40,914 nucleotides of DNA, taken from positions 1 through 40,914 of the forward strand of contig JBKQPR010000170.1 of NCBI GenBank assembly GCA_052144935.1. Reading direction: 5' to 3'. Position 1 is the first letter of the stretch. Every line of letters begins with the position of its first letter. A program made the position numbers and the translations under genes. Below are positions 24,246 through 36,259 of the stretch, piece by piece. The notes beneath the pieces were generated by a model. It did no database searches and was not told where the DNA came from. It saw only the letters and a list, made by a program, of their open reading frames with translations. The DNA is from JOPF133 sp052144935 (GTDB taxonomy: Bacteria; Acidobacteriota; Terriglobia; Bryobacterales; Bryobacteraceae).

Positions 24246-24651
24246 CCGGCAGATTCCTCGGCAAGCTCATTCTTCGCACGTTGGGAAAGATTGAGTGCCA
24301 GCAGACCATCTCCCCTACCCTGCAGTATCGCCTGCGGAGGAGGCATCAATTCAGAATTGACGAGCTGGCCGGCTTAGGCTTCGGTTACCTGTGTTGTTAC
24401 ACCGAGTCGTTCTCCTCAACCCGTGGGTTCTGGTGCGCCTTTCGCGCGTGCACCCCGACGCGCTGCGGGATCTGTTGAGCAGGGCCTGGCGGCCGGCCTC
24501 GATGACCAGGCCACGCGCGTCCGGGCGGCGGGCCGGGCGGCCGCCCCAGGGCTAGCCGGGCACCGGCGCTCCGGTTGTGCCGACGGCTGACCGCTGAAAG
24601 CTCCCGGGTTGCGGTCGCGGGCCTGCCGCGGCGGCAGGACACTGGCAATCA
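24246..24651. other. Intergenic region, possible small gene remnant
   Basis: No complete gene is visible. In one plus frame at about 24407-24500 the translation NPWVLVRLSRVHPDALRDLL resembles the C-terminal helix of MmcQ/YjbR-type proteins, with nothing matching upstream, so at most it is a remnant. A short palindrome CCTGCCGCGGCGGCAGG lies at 24622-24638, just before the next gene. Confidence 0.3.
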
Positions 24652-24657
24652 TATACT
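24652..24657 (+). promoter_or_regulatory. -10-like TATACT six bases before the SBBP/TIGR03437 gene
   Basis: TATACT, then GAGGTG, then ATG at 24664. GAGGTG directly abuts the ATG, too close for a normal Shine-Dalgarno. The arrangement fits a leaderless transcript. Confidence 0.4.
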
Positions 24658-24663
24658 GAGGTG

Positions 24664-26829
24664 ATGAGGTCCGGGCGGCATCTGGCGTTATTCAGTGTCT
24701 GCCTGACCATTGCTCCCGCGGTTGCGGCCACTCCGAATCCGCAGAGCTTTTCGGCGCATTTTCCCGATCTGAACCAGTTCGACACCGCCAAGCTCCTTAC
24801 CGCCGATCCATCCGGCAACCTGTTTGTCGTCTCATCGAGCGCGAAAGACTCCGTAACCTCGAACATTCACGTGCTCAAGACAGACGGTTCCGGGAACGTT
24901 CTCGCTACCTTCAATTTTGGCGGCTCCAGCATCGACACGCCCAATGCCGCCGCAGTAGATCCGCAAGGCAATCTGGTCATCGTCGGGATGACCCAATCGC
25001 CGGATTTCCCGCTGGTCTCCGCGCTACAGACGTCAGGCTCGATCTTCGTCACGAAGCTCGACGCGCAGCTTCAAAAAATTCTCTTCTCCACACTGCTGGG
25101 CGGCCTGGCTGGAGGCTCCGCCACAGCCGTGGCGCTGGACGCTGCCGGGAACATCTACGTGACCGGCACAACCGGCGCCTACGGGACAGGCGCCGAGGGC
25201 GCGGGCTTCCCGACGACGCCCGGAGCTTTGCAACCGTCGGCGCCTGCTCCGCCCCCGGCTGGTACGGTCTCTAGCGGCTTCATTTCCGAGATCTCGGCGG
25301 CGGGAAGCAGCCTGATCTTCTCGACCTACTTTTCCGGCGCCGGTTTCACCTGTGCCATGAACCCCCTCTCCAATCCGTGCCTCACCTACCCCGGATTCAC
25401 CGGGCCGACCATCTTTACGCAGCCCACCGCCATCGCCCTCGATTCCAGCGGCGCGGTGATCATCTCCGGCGTCTCCAACGCCAATAATCTGCCGGTAAGC
25501 GCGAACGCCTACGCGCAGCAGTGCGGCTGCACCAGCCAACTGGCGGCGGGATTCGTCGCCAAGATTGCGCCGGGAGGCGGCCAACTCGTCTGGGGAACTT
25601 ACCTTCCGATCGTTCAGCCCCCTTTACTGACAATTTCTCCCAGTATTACCGGAATGGCGCTCGACGCTTCGGGCAACGTGATCCTGGTGGGAAATGCGCA
25701 GCAGGGCTTGCCGGTCACGCCGGGCGCCCTCGAAACTTCCTATCCGGTTCCCTCGGGATCTTACTACGCGTACGCCGGATTTGTGGCCAAGCTGGATTCG
25801 TCCGGAAGCACGCTTCTGTTTGCCACTTACTTCGGCGGCGGCAGTGAAGCCTTCCCTGCGAGTGCCGGCGGGGTGGCGGTCGACAGCGCGGGAACCATCT
25901 GGCTCACCGGCAGTTCGCCCACCGCGGAGCTGCCTGCGCCGGCCGGTGCGCCCCTGCTCGGCACAAATTATATCGCCGGTCTCTCTTCCGATGGCTCCAG
26001 CCTCGTTTCTCTCTTCACCGCCCCGAATGGCGCGGCGGGCGCCGCAATCGTCATCACTGCCGAGGGAACCCTCGCGGCCCTGGGGTCCACGGGATCGCTG
26101 CTCATTTCCTCCTCCACGCCAGGACCTTCGCTGATGGGGATCGCCGGATCGGCGTCGTCCGGGATATCCTCGACGGTTTGCGCCCGCGAGCTGATTTCGA
26201 TCTACGGCTTCAACCTGGGCCCGTCCGGCGGCCTGGGCGCCCAGATTACGAACAACGTCATCGCCAATTCCCTGGGAGGCGTTCAGGTTCTGTTCAACGG
26301 TGTCCCTGCGGCGCTGCTCTACGCCGGCCCCACGCAGATTAACGCCATCGTGCCGAGCGCCATGGCGGGCTTCGCGACCGTCACAGTCCAGATCGTCACG
26401 CCATCGGGAGCCATCGACGGGCCGGTGCTCACGGTCGTGCCCACGTTGCCCCAGGTTTTCACGGATGCGACGGGGTTCGCCCTGGCGCTGAACCAGGATG
26501 GAACGGTCAATTCACCCACCAATAGGGCGCAACCCGATTCCATCGTGACCGTCTGGATGACCGGTGGTGGGGCCTTTCCAGGCACACCCGACGACGTGAT
26601 CACCACGTCGCTCGCCCCAAATGTGTATCCGATTTTGGTCTTGACCGGCCACGCGGGCCTTGGCCTCTCGCAGCTCCCGGTTCTTTACGGCGGCGACGCT
26701 CCGGGATTGCCAAGCGGGGTGACGCAGGTCAATTTCCAGTTGCCGCCCACAGCGGCCGCCAACGGTTTTCCCCTGGACATCCAGGTCGGGACCCTCGTAA
26801 CCTCCTTCTCCATCCAGGTCATCGACTGA
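24664..26829 (+). CDS. SBBP-repeat beta-propeller protein with C-terminal TIGR03437-like domain
   Basis: A 721-residue exported protein. A signal peptide (about 1-23, ending APAVAA) is followed by beta-propeller repeats with the SBBP pattern: LVIVGMTQSPDFPLVSALQT, then VTKLDAQLQKILFSTLLGG, AVALDAAGNIYVTGTT, and further blades to about residue 480. The last 210 residues match the Solibacter TIGR03437 domain: ARELISIYGFNLGP, GGVQVLFNGVPAALLYAGPT, INAIVPSAMAG, SIVTVWMTGGG and GVTQVNFQLP. Function unknown; likely a surface or secreted adhesion/binding protein. A GTG three bases earlier (24661) is an alternative start. Confidence 0.9.
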   Translation: MRSGRHLALFSVCLTIAPAVAATPNPQSFSAHFPDLNQFDTAKLLTADPSGNLFVVSSSAKDSVTSNIHVLKTDGSGNVLATFNFGGSSIDTPNAAAVDPQGNLVIVGMTQSPDFPLVSALQTSGSIFVTKLDAQLQKILFSTLLGGLAGGSATAVALDAAGNIYVTGTTGAYGTGAEGAGFPTTPGALQPSAPAPPPAGTVSSGFISEISAAGSSLIFSTYFSGAGFTCAMNPLSNPCLTYPGFTGPTIFTQPTAIALDSSGAVIISGVSNANNLPVSANAYAQQCGCTSQLAAGFVAKIAPGGGQLVWGTYLPIVQPPLLTISPSITGMALDASGNVILVGNAQQGLPVTPGALETSYPVPSGSYYAYAGFVAKLDSSGSTLLFATYFGGGSEAFPASAGGVAVDSAGTIWLTGSSPTAELPAPAGAPLLGTNYIAGLSSDGSSLVSLFTAPNGAAGAAIVITAEGTLAALGSTGSLLISSSTPGPSLMGIAGSASSGISSTVCARELISIYGFNLGPSGGLGAQITNNVIANSLGGVQVLFNGVPAALLYAGPTQINAIVPSAMAGFATVTVQIVTPSGAIDGPVLTVVPTLPQVFTDATGFALALNQDGTVNSPTNRAQPDSIVTVWMTGGGAFPGTPDDVITTSLAPNVYPILVLTGHAGLGLSQLPVLYGGDAPGLPSGVTQVNFQLPPTAAANGFPLDIQVGTLVTSFSIQVID

Positions 26830-26878
26830 TAACCCGCGGCGGACAGGTTTTCCTTGTTTTCATCCGCGCTCATCTGTC

Positions 26879-30227
<3,349 letters not shown>

Positions 30228-30235
<8 letters not shown>

Positions 30236-31367
30236 GGTTCCCGCCGGCATCCTCCATCAACTTCATAAAATCCCCGAACAGATAGTGCGAATCGTGCGGC
30301 CCTGGCGCGGCTTCGGGATGGTATTGCACGCAAAATACCGGATGGCTCCGATGCCGGAAGCCCTCCAGCGTCTGGTCGTTGAGATTCACGTGGGTGATTT
30401 CCACTTCGTTCAGGTTGAGCGAATCGGGGTCCACCGCGAATCCGTGGTTGTGCGAAGTGATCTCGACCTTCCGGGTCAGCTCGTTGCGCACCGGATGGTT
30501 GGCGCCGCGGTGTCCGAATTTCAGCTTGTAGGTGCGGCCGCCCACCGCCAGCCCGAGCAACTGGTGGCCCAAACAGATGCCGAAGATTGGCTGCTTTCCA
30601 ATCAGCTTGCGGATATTGGCCACCTGCGGCTCAAGCGGCTCGGGATCGCCGGGCCCGTTCGAGAGGAAAACGCCATCGGGCCCGAGCGCCAGCACGTCAT
30701 CCGCGGAGGTCAGGGCCGGCACCACCGTGACGCGGCAGCCAGCCTGCACCAGCCGCCGCAGAATATTGTGTTTGATGCCGAAATCGTAAGCCACCACGTG
30801 GAACCGCGGCGCGGGCGGGCGGCCGAGGAATTCGGAGGGCGAGCAAGGCTCCACGGGCTGGGTCCACTCGTACCGCTCGATGGTCGAGACGCGGCTGGCC
30901 AGGTCCAGTCCGGCCATGGAAGGAATCGAGCGAGCCTTGGCAACCAGCTTTTGGGCGTCATTTTCGACCGCCGAGAGCACTCCGCGCATCACCCCGCGCG
31001 TGCGCAGATGCCGCACCAGCGCGCGCGTGTCCAGGCCGGAGACCACCGGGATGCCGGCATTCGCCAGAAACGCGCCGGCCTCGGCATCCGAACGCCAATT
31101 GCTGGCCACCGCCGAGAACTCCCGCACCACCAGCCCCTCTATGTACGGGCGGGCGGCTTCGTTATCCTCGCGGCTGGTGCCGTAGTTGCCGATCTGCGGA
31201 TTGGTGAGGATCACGATCTGACCCGAATACGACGGATCGGTGAACACTTCCTGGTAGCCCGTCAACGCGGTGTTGAAGACCACTTCACCGGACCGCTCGG
31301 CGGGCGCACCAAAACTGCGGCCCTCGAAGACCGTGCCGTCTTCCAGGGCGAGGATTGCAGAATTCAA
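30228..31367 (-). CDS. carA: Carbamoyl-phosphate synthase small (glutaminase) subunit
   Basis: A 379-residue glutamine amidotransferase subunit that supplies ammonia to CarB. The N-terminal CarA domain (AILALEDGTVFEGRSFGA, NTALTGYQEVFTDPSY) is followed by a class I GATase domain: nucleophile Cys in FGICLGHQLLGLAVGG and the His/Glu pair in QYHPEAAPGPHDS. I chose the TTG at 31367 because the protein then starts at the same point as E. coli CarA and GGGAGG lies upstream; its 11-base spacing is slightly long. ATGs at 31403 and 31421 give longer proteins without conserved extra residues. The 3' end overlaps carB. Confidence 0.95.
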
Positions 31368-31806
31368 TGTAGGTTTTTCCTCCCGGGAGTGGATCAACCT
31401 CATTTTAGCAGGAGTTCCCACGCCGAATCTCCCGATCCCGCCGCGTCACAAAGTTCGCCCGCCCGGAACCCCTTTCTCTCCGGCCACTTACGCACACCGC
31501 CCGGCGCTCGGCCCGATTCCCCATGCTATTCCTCGGATGAGGAACACCGCATGGTCCACCGTGCCAACGCCACGCCCTTCGCCAGCCCGCGCACAATCGC
31601 TGAGTTTTCGCCGCTCGGGGCTTTGGCACAGAATCACCGAACGAACCCATTCTTCAAGGTCAACCAGAGTCAAATCAACCACTTGAGCCACCTCCCAAGG
31701 AACCCGTTCTGCCTCCCGGAAACCCCGTCTCCTCAGGCCCGGAAATTCTCCTCCCGGTCTCTAAAGTTCCCCTGCCAACCTGCCGATCCCTTATCCGACG
31801 GTATAG
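31368..31806. other. Intergenic region with dispersed repeat copies
   Basis: No gene is seen. It must hold the carAB promoter (minus strand) and that of the SBBP gene (plus strand). It contains a reverse-oriented copy of the dispersed palindromic repeat (31468-31557) and a diverged copy of the end block of the 200-bp repeat (31628-31686, GAATCACCGAACGAACCCAT). Confidence 0.6.
31468..31557 (-). repeat. Dispersed repeat, copy 2 (reverse orientation)
   Basis: Read on the minus strand it gives CATGCGGTGTTCCTCATCCG, AGGAATAGCATGGGG, then GCGGTGTGCGTAAGTGGCCG and GAGAGAAAGG. These blocks occur in the same order at 23359-23444. Confidence 0.7.
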
Positions 31807-34800
31807 ATGATGCGATCTTCAAACTTCCTCTTCAACACAGCCCCGCAGGCGATTGCGCACAAATCGCGCCGCGGCCGCCTGACTTCTGTCTTCTGTTTCC
31901 TGACTCCTGTCTTCTGCCTTCTTCCGGCCCCGGCCGCCGAACCCGTGGCGGACAAGATGCCGCTCTTCTTCGTGGAAAACGCCGGCCAAGCCTCCGCCCC
32001 TGTGCATTTCGTGGCTCAGGGATCCGGAGGCAGCGCCTGGTTCTCGCCCGGTGAAGTGGCTTTTCGCGCCGGCGATGTGCTGGTGCGGATATCCGCGGTC
32101 GGTTCCAATCCCGCCGCTGCCATAGAGGGTGTCGATCGTCTGTCCGCGTCGGCCAACTTCCTGATCGGTCCCGAAGAGGATTGGCGCATCGGCGTTCCGC
32201 TCTATCGTTCCATCGCCTATCGCGATCTATATCCTGGAATCGACATGATTTATGGCAGCGATGGCCGCAACCTCAAGTCTCAATATGTAGTCCAGCCGGG
32301 CGCCGATCCGTCCCTCATCCGCATAGCGTATCTCGGCGCCGGCCGGCCCATGATCGATGAATCGGGCGCCCTCACCATCTCCGTGGACGGTTCTGTGGAC
32401 GGCTATCGCCTCCGCGAAGAACCGCCCCTCATTTACCAGATCCGCGGCGGCCGGCGCGAATCCGTGCCAGGCCGCTTTGCCGTTGCTATGGATGGGGCCG
32501 TCCGCTTTGTCCTCGGCCGCTACGATGCCTCCCTTCCCCTGGTCATCGACCCAATCTTGGTTTACTCCACGCTGCTCGGTGGTTCCAGTACCAATTCCGC
32601 TACCGCGGTGGCTGTCGATTCCACGGGAGATGCGTATGTCGCCGGCTTCACCGCCTCCCAGAATTTCCCCACCGCCAGCCCCGAGCAGAACTTCAACGCC
32701 GGCAGCAACGATGCCTTTATCGCCAAGTTCAGCGCCAACGGCAGTGGCTTGATTTACTGCACCTATCTCGGCGGCTCGGCGGACGACCGGGCGTACGCTA
32801 TCGCCGTGAATGCCAGCGGCGACGCATTCGTTGCCGGTTACACCACCTCTTACAACTTCCCCCTCCGCACTCCCATCCAATCCAGCCTCAAAGGCGCTCG
32901 CAACGCCTTCGTCGCCAAGCTCAGCCCGGCGGGCAACACGCTCCTGTTCAGCACCTATCTCGGTGGCAGCGGTTCCGATACCGCTTACGGCCTGGCTCTC
33001 GATTCGTCCGGCAACGCCTACGTGGTTGGCGACACCACCTCCCAGAACTTTCCCGCCAGCAACTTTCAGAAGACCAATCGTGGATCGCAGAACGTCTTCG
33101 TCGCCAAAATCGGTTCCACGGGATCGGCGTTGATCTACAGCACCTATCTGGGAGGCAACTCGATCGATCATGGGGCGGCCATCGCGGTTGACGCTTCCGG
33201 CGCGGCCTATCTCACCGGCTCCACCTTCTCCACCAGTTTCCCGGTTTCCTCCGGCGCCTACCAGGCTAAGATCGGGGGTGGCCAGGATGCCTTCGTCGCC
33301 AAGCTCAGCGCCGATGGCAATTCGCTGGTCTACGGAACCTTTTTGGGCGGCAGCGGCGGCAGCCTCGGATATCCCGAAAGCGGGCAAGGCATCGCTGTCG
33401 ACGTACAGGGCAACGTCTACGTCGCCGGCTCGACCAGCTCCGCGAACTTCCCGGTGCTAGGCGGGGTACAGACGTCTCTCGACGGCTGGCTCGACGCCTT
33501 CGCCGCTAAATTCGGCCCTACTGGCGCGCTGGTGTATAGCACCTATCTGGGCGGGTCCGGAATGAATGTCGCGAACGCCATCGCCGTGGATGCCAGCGGC
33601 GACGCCTGCTTCGCCGGCTATACGATGTCGAGCGACTTGCCGGTCACCAGCAACGCCTTGCAGTCCACCTATGGCGGCGATTACGATGCTTTCGTCGCGC
33701 GGCTGAATCCCGCGGGCAATTCACTGCTCTATCTCAGTTACCTGGGAGGCAGTTCCTCCGACACCGCCACTGGAATCGCGCTGGATGGCTCCGGCAACAC
33801 CTATGTGGCCGGTTGGACGCTCTCCCCCGATTTCCCCGTGTATGACGGATACCAATCCGTCAACGCTAGCAACTATGCCGCGTTCCTCGCCAAGTTCTCC
33901 TTCGGCACACCGCCCACCAACGTCGGGGTCACACCCTCTTCCGGCAGCGGAATTACCCAGACCTTCGCCTTCCAGTTTTCCGATGTCTACGGCGCCTCCG
34001 ATATCTCCACAGTGTCGGTTCTGTTCAATGCCGCGGTCTCCACCGCTGCCGCCTGCTCCATCACCTACAATCAGGCGGCCAACACGCTCAGCCTGCTCAC
34101 CGATACCGGGGCGCTGCCGGCCGGCACCATCACGCCCGGCAGCGGCAGCCAGCAGAACTCGCAGTGCACCTTAACCGGCGCCGGGTCGAGCGTATCGCTT
34201 TCCGGAAACACCCTCACTCTCAACCTGTCGATCGCGTTCCAAAGCGCCTTCAGCGGTTCCAAGAATGTCTACCTGCAGGCCACCAATCCCATGGCCGCCA
34301 ATTCGTGGCAGCAGATGGGAAGCTGGACAGTGGTCGCTGCGGTCATCCAGGCCGTCGGCGTCACGCCGGCTTCGGGCACCGGTACCAGCCAGACCTTCAG
34401 CTTTGCCTACACCGACACCAAAGGCTACGCCGCCATCTTGTCCTCCATGATCATCGTCAACAATCCTCTCTCCCACGCGAACGGCTGCTACGTGTATTTC
34501 ATCCCCTCCGGCAATTACCTTTATCTGACCAACAACGCGGGCACGGCATGGCAGGGACCCATCACTATCGGCCAGAACGCCACTCTGCAGAACAGCCAGT
34601 GCACCGTCAGCGCGTCCACTTCGTCGTTCAGCGGCAGCGGCAACAATCTCACCTTGAACCTGGCGCTCGCCTTTCTGCCGGCTTTCGCCGGCGCCAAAGG
34701 CGTGTATGCCGAAGTGTATGACGGCGTCCTGGACAGCGGTTGGGTTCAACTCGGCACATTCACCGTCACCGCTGCGGCGCTGGAGGCCATCTCGGTGACG

Positions 34801-35208
34801 CCCAGTTCCGGCAGCGGCATGAGCCAGACCTTCAGCTTTCTGCTCTCCGATAACAAGGGGTACGCGACCATCGCTTCCTCCTTGATCATCGTCAACAACA
34901 CGCTCGCCTACGCGAACGGCTGCTCTATCTGGTTCATTCGCGCCACCAATTCGCTGTACCTCACCAATAACGCGGGTACGGCATGGCAGGGGCCCATCAC
35001 CATCGGTCAGAGCGGCACTCTGCAGAACAGCCAATGCACGCTGAGTGCAGCGGGGTCGTCGGCCACCGGCTCCGGCAATAGCCTGACTTTGAATGTGGCG
35101 ATCACTTTCCAAACCGCATTCGCGGGATCCAAAGGCGTGTACATCGAGGTGACCGACGGCACATTGGACACCGGCTGGGGGCAAATCGGATCCTGGACCG
35201 TTCCATAG
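31807..35208 (+). CDS. Large SBBP-repeat protein with three C-terminal Ig-like repeats
   Basis: An 1133-residue exported protein. The signal region (about 20-46) has a core built of two heptads, TSVFCFL and TPVFCLL. Residues about 48-250 form the N-terminal domain usual in such proteins (MPLFFVENAGQ to LVIDPILVYSTLLGG). Seven or more SBBP blades follow, each with a YLGG, a GIALD/AIAVD and a GNxYVAGxT segment (DAFVAKLSPAGNTLLFSTYL). From about residue 700 come three repeats of about 140 residues, each starting GVTPSSGSG and ending GSWTV; the last two share LYLTNNAGTAWQGPITIGQ. Likely a surface protein; no enzyme motif. No Shine-Dalgarno precedes the ATG at 31807, so the exact start is unsure. 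Confidence 0.9.
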   Translation: MMRSSNFLFNTAPQAIAHKSRRGRLTSVFCFLTPVFCLLPAPAAEPVADKMPLFFVENAGQASAPVHFVAQGSGGSAWFSPGEVAFRAGDVLVRISAVGSNPAAAIEGVDRLSASANFLIGPEEDWRIGVPLYRSIAYRDLYPGIDMIYGSDGRNLKSQYVVQPGADPSLIRIAYLGAGRPMIDESGALTISVDGSVDGYRLREEPPLIYQIRGGRRESVPGRFAVAMDGAVRFVLGRYDASLPLVIDPILVYSTLLGGSSTNSATAVAVDSTGDAYVAGFTASQNFPTASPEQNFNAGSNDAFIAKFSANGSGLIYCTYLGGSADDRAYAIAVNASGDAFVAGYTTSYNFPLRTPIQSSLKGARNAFVAKLSPAGNTLLFSTYLGGSGSDTAYGLALDSSGNAYVVGDTTSQNFPASNFQKTNRGSQNVFVAKIGSTGSALIYSTYLGGNSIDHGAAIAVDASGAAYLTGSTFSTSFPVSSGAYQAKIGGGQDAFVAKLSADGNSLVYGTFLGGSGGSLGYPESGQGIAVDVQGNVYVAGSTSSANFPVLGGVQTSLDGWLDAFAAKFGPTGALVYSTYLGGSGMNVANAIAVDASGDACFAGYTMSSDLPVTSNALQSTYGGDYDAFVARLNPAGNSLLYLSYLGGSSSDTATGIALDGSGNTYVAGWTLSPDFPVYDGYQSVNASNYAAFLAKFSFGTPPTNVGVTPSSGSGITQTFAFQFSDVYGASDISTVSVLFNAAVSTAAACSITYNQAANTLSLLTDTGALPAGTITPGSGSQQNSQCTLTGAGSSVSLSGNTLTLNLSIAFQSAFSGSKNVYLQATNPMAANSWQQMGSWTVVAAVIQAVGVTPASGTGTSQTFSFAYTDTKGYAAILSSMIIVNNPLSHANGCYVYFIPSGNYLYLTNNAGTAWQGPITIGQNATLQNSQCTVSASTSSFSGSGNNLTLNLALAFLPAFAGAKGVYAEVYDGVLDSGWVQLGTFTVTAAALEAISVTPSSGSGMSQTFSFLLSDNKGYATIASSLIIVNNTLAYANGCSIWFIRATNSLYLTNNAGTAWQGPITIGQSGTLQNSQCTLSAAGSSATGSGNSLTLNVAITFQTAFAGSKGVYIEVTDGTLDTGWGQIGSWTVP
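31881..31925. repeat. Two 21-bp units forming the signal-peptide core
   Basis: GACTTCTGTCTTCTGTTTCC and GACTCCTGTCTTCTGCCTTC are two 21-bp units differing at a few bases. They code for TSVFCFL and TPVFCLL in the gene at 31807. The minus strand reads as the RSQxxEDRSQ-type repeat I know from intergenic DNA of some uncultured bacteria. Confidence 0.65.
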
Positions 35209-35514
35209 CAGCACCACGGCAGTCCGCATCGCGGCGATGTTTTGGCCGCCTTCGCCGGCGCCGCCCGCAGATGCTGGTTGCGCGGGCTGGACGCCGGTTG
35301 GGAGTGAACCGCGCTGATCCTAGCTAGCTGGCCACTTTTGCCACCCTGAGGCTGTCCGCGAGGTTGTGCGGCGGCCCGAGTGCGGACAGCGCCGAACCGG
35401 CGCGCAGCCCGCGACGGCACGGCTGTCCACCGCGGCACGTGGTTGCCGGCGGCTACCCCCGGGGCGGCCCGCAACTCGCTGCGGCGGCCCGTAGTTGCCC
35501 CTCCCTACTTGCGT
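35209..35514. other. Intergenic region, nothing recognised
   Basis: This 306-bp GC-rich stretch lies between the SBBP gene and the two-component genes. It has short GC palindromes such as CATCGCGGCGATG followed by TTTT near 35227-35243, too tight a loop for a convincing terminator. Confidence 0.5.
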
Positions 35515-35520
35515 TAAGCT
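35515..35520 (+). promoter_or_regulatory. -10-like TAAGCT seven bases before the OmpR-type regulator gene
   Basis: TAAGCT, then GAAAGCA, then ATG at 35528. No Shine-Dalgarno is present, which fits a leaderless transcript; the box itself is weak. Confidence 0.3.
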
Positions 35521-35527
35521 GAAAGCA

Positions 35528-36256
35528 ATGAGAATTCTGGTGGTCGAGGACGAGAAGCGAATTGCCGACTTCCTTTGCCGCGGTCTGGAGGGCGCGGGCT
35601 ATGCTGTGGATGCCGCCCCGAATGGCGCCGTGGCGCTCGACCATATCCACTCCTGCGATTACGATCTGGTCATCCTGGACCTGATGCTGCCGGACATGGA
35701 TGGCCTTCAAGTGTTGGAGCGCATCCGCAACCGCAAGGTGGGGCCGCCGGTCCTCATCCTCAGCGCCCGCGGAGCTTTGGACGACCGGGTCAAGGGCCTC
35801 GAACAGGGCGCCGACGATTACCTGGTGAAACCCTTCGCCTTCGTCGAGTTGCTGGCTCGCGTGCGTGCCCTGCTGCGTCGCGGCCAACCCACGCCCGAGC
35901 GCCTGCAGGTGGCCGATCTGACCCTCGATTGCATCCGGCGCAAGGTCGCCCGCGGCTCCGAGACCATCGAATTGGCGCCCAAGGAGTTCGGCATCCTCGA
36001 ATACATGATGCGCAATAAAGGCCGCCCCCTCAGCCGCACCATGATCGTGGAACACGTCTGGGACATGGATTACGATGGCCTCACCAATATCGTGGACGTC
36101 TACATCCGCCACTTGCGCAGCAAAATCGACGACCGCTTCGCGCAGAAGTTGATCCAGACCGTGCGCGGCATCGGCTACATGATCGAAGGGCCCGAGCGGC
36201 AGCCCGGGGCGCCCTCCGGTCCCTCCGCCGAGCCGGTCCCCGAACGGCAGGTGTAA
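35528..36256 (+). CDS. OmpR/PhoB-family response regulator
   Basis: A 242-residue regulator with a complete receiver: acidic pair in VVEDEK (7-8), phospho-acceptor Asp51 in LVILDLMLPDMDG, Ser79 in LILSAR and Lys101 in DDYLVKPF. A winged-helix DNA-binding domain follows: LAPKEFGILEYMMRNKGRPL, then WDMDYDGLTNIVDVYIRHLR and VRGIGYMI. A Pro/Gly-rich tail ends the protein. Three bases separate it from the sensor kinase gene, its partner. The pair resembles CusRS/heavy-metal systems in sequence, but the kinase's sensor part is not specific enough to name the signal. It would bind promoters elsewhere; no target is identifiable here. Confidence 0.94.
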   Translation: MRILVVEDEKRIADFLCRGLEGAGYAVDAAPNGAVALDHIHSCDYDLVILDLMLPDMDGLQVLERIRNRKVGPPVLILSARGALDDRVKGLEQGADDYLVKPFAFVELLARVRALLRRGQPTPERLQVADLTLDCIRRKVARGSETIELAPKEFGILEYMMRNKGRPLSRTMIVEHVWDMDYDGLTNIVDVYIRHLRSKIDDRFAQKLIQTVRGIGYMIEGPERQPGAPSGPSAEPVPERQV

Positions 36257-36259
36257 GCC

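Noticed and set aside
24407..24500. MmcQ/YjbR-like C-terminal fragment
   Set aside because: Only about 25 residues resemble the family and nothing upstream matches, so it is not called as a gene.
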